This document shows, one piece after another, positions 53,383 to 54,030 of a DNA stretch of 54,030 nucleotides; positions within the stretch are counted from its first letter, which is position 1; each line of letters starts with the position of its first letter. The stretch covers positions 1 to 54,030 of the forward strand of contig JANQGX010000030.1 in the NCBI GenBank assembly GCA_028282885.1, in the 5' to 3' direction. The notes under the pieces were generated by a model. That model ran no database searches and was not told the DNA's origin. It saw only the letters and a program-made list of their open reading frames with translations. The position numbers were made by a program, and so were the translations under genes. The stretch comes from SAR324 cluster bacterium. Its GTDB lineage: Bacteria; SAR324; XYD2-FULL-50-16.

Positions 53383-54030
53383 ATGAATTTATTAACCTTT
53401 GTATCCACGATAGGCGCTTTACAAGGGATCATTATCCTGGTGTCAATTCTTTTTAGATTTCGACACCAAAAAAATTTACCTCTTGCGTTATTGTTAATCG
53501 TCTTTTCGGCGCGCCTGGTGACAATTCCAACCTGGAACGCGGAAGTGCTCATTTCGCGACCGTGGATACTCCCTTTGACGACTCCGTTACCATTTTTATT
53601 CGGTCCGTTTCTTTGGTGGTATATCAGGGAGTTAAGCAGTGATACCCGGAACGTTCCGAAATATCTCATTCTACACCTGTTACCTTACATTTCGGAAGCC
53701 CTGGCTGTCTCTATAACCCTTCTAAAAATGGGGGAAGGAGAATATGAGCTGTTTATTCATAATGTATTCACGGGTAACCCGCCTTTGTGGTTGCCGGTTC
53801 GAAACAGCTTGAAAGTTATCTTGAATATCGTCTATATAGGATTTTCTTCACGTCTGGCTTTCGGTAAAAAAGCGAATCGTCTTTCGGGAGCGAAGCGGTT
53901 GTGGCTGAGGCTTCTGGTCGTGATACCCGCAATTGTTCTGTCGGCCTTTGCTTATGTTGCGATCCTTCCTTCAGCTACAGAATATCTGACAAAAGGATCA
54001 GCCACTCCTTTTTCCGTTTTAGCAGTAACC
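53383..54030 (+). CDS. membrane N-terminal part of an AraC-type regulator (3' partial)
   Basis: An open frame from ATG 53383 runs 216 codons to the window end without a stop. It encodes about six hydrophobic segments. The opening TIGALQGIIILVSILF and the segment PFLFGPFLWWYIRELS are typical of the membrane domain that precedes an AraC-type DNA-binding domain in a group of membrane-bound regulators. The DNA-binding part would lie beyond the window. The frame was read directly from the sequence; an ORF finder that needs a stop codon would miss it. Confidence 0.7.
   Translation, partial: MNLLTFVSTIGALQGIIILVSILFRFRHQKNLPLALLLIVFSARLVTIPTWNAEVLISRPWILPLTTPLPFLFGPFLWWYIRELSSDTRNVPKYLILHLLPYISEALAVSITLLKMGEGEYELFIHNVFTGNPPLWLPVRNSLKVILNIVYIGFSSRLAFGKKANRLSGAKRLWLRLLVVIPAIVLSAFAYVAILPSATEYLTKGSATPFSVLAVT

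Overview
The window (about 54 kb, GC near the high 40s by eye) comes from a Gram-negative bacterium. It has outer-membrane lipid-transport genes (MlaA, MlaC), a beta-barrel candidate and several outer-membrane-type lipoproteins. The mix of families (DUF2284, C69 peptidase, an AcuB-like CBS-ACT protein, a branched-chain transporter cluster with an embedded acyl-CoA synthetase, MMPL transporters, RHS, hybrid kinases) suggests a deltaproteobacterial-type lineage such as Desulfobacterota or SAR324. That placement is inference; there is no rRNA or other marker gene to fix it. I saw no rRNA, tRNA, CRISPR array or complete insertion sequence.

Layout. 1-3281: the tail of an RHS protein that stops abruptly, then an AT-rich oxidoreductase, a DUF2284 metal-binding protein and an AAA/DUF4143 ATPase, which together look like an accessory, rearranged stretch. 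3430-14462: a + strand envelope cluster with a consensus promoter, a small membrane protein, a winged-helix regulator, an MMPL/RND transporter, a LolA-like periplasmic protein, a probable beta-barrel, MlaA, MlaC, a second MMPL/RND transporter and an AlaX-like protein. This resembles a trans-envelope lipid route built on RND pumps instead of the usual MlaFEDB ABC complex. Four of its envelope proteins carry similar Asp/Glu-rich inserts. 14663-18075: a triple-GAF histidine kinase and a GNAT acetyltransferase. 18410-25319: a branched-chain-type ABC importer (binding protein, two ATPases, two permeases) with an acyl-CoA synthetase in its middle, facing a CBS-ACT protein. 26089-30222: small conserved proteins, a P-loop kinase and a molybdate/tungstate-type ABC importer.

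30617-43861 is the most unusual region. A minus-strand series runs sigma factor, zinc-finger anti-sigma-like membrane protein, M48 metalloprotease with a probable TPR tail, trypsin-like protease, LPP20 lipoprotein, LPP20+DUF4384 lipoprotein and DUF4384 protein. Divergent from it is a secreted WD40-caspase. All but the sigma factor carry a signal peptide, lipobox or membrane anchor. I read this as a candidate sigma-controlled, periplasmic protease/caspase system, and it is my main candidate for a new system.

44197-54030: a hybrid histidine kinase, then a likely operon of class-III aminotransferase, kinase-like protein and C69 Ntn hydrolase, a decayed GyrI-like remnant, a flavodoxin-fold quinone reductase, a K+ channel with an RCK domain, a short DsrE-like protein and the membrane half of an AraC-type regulator that runs off the window end.
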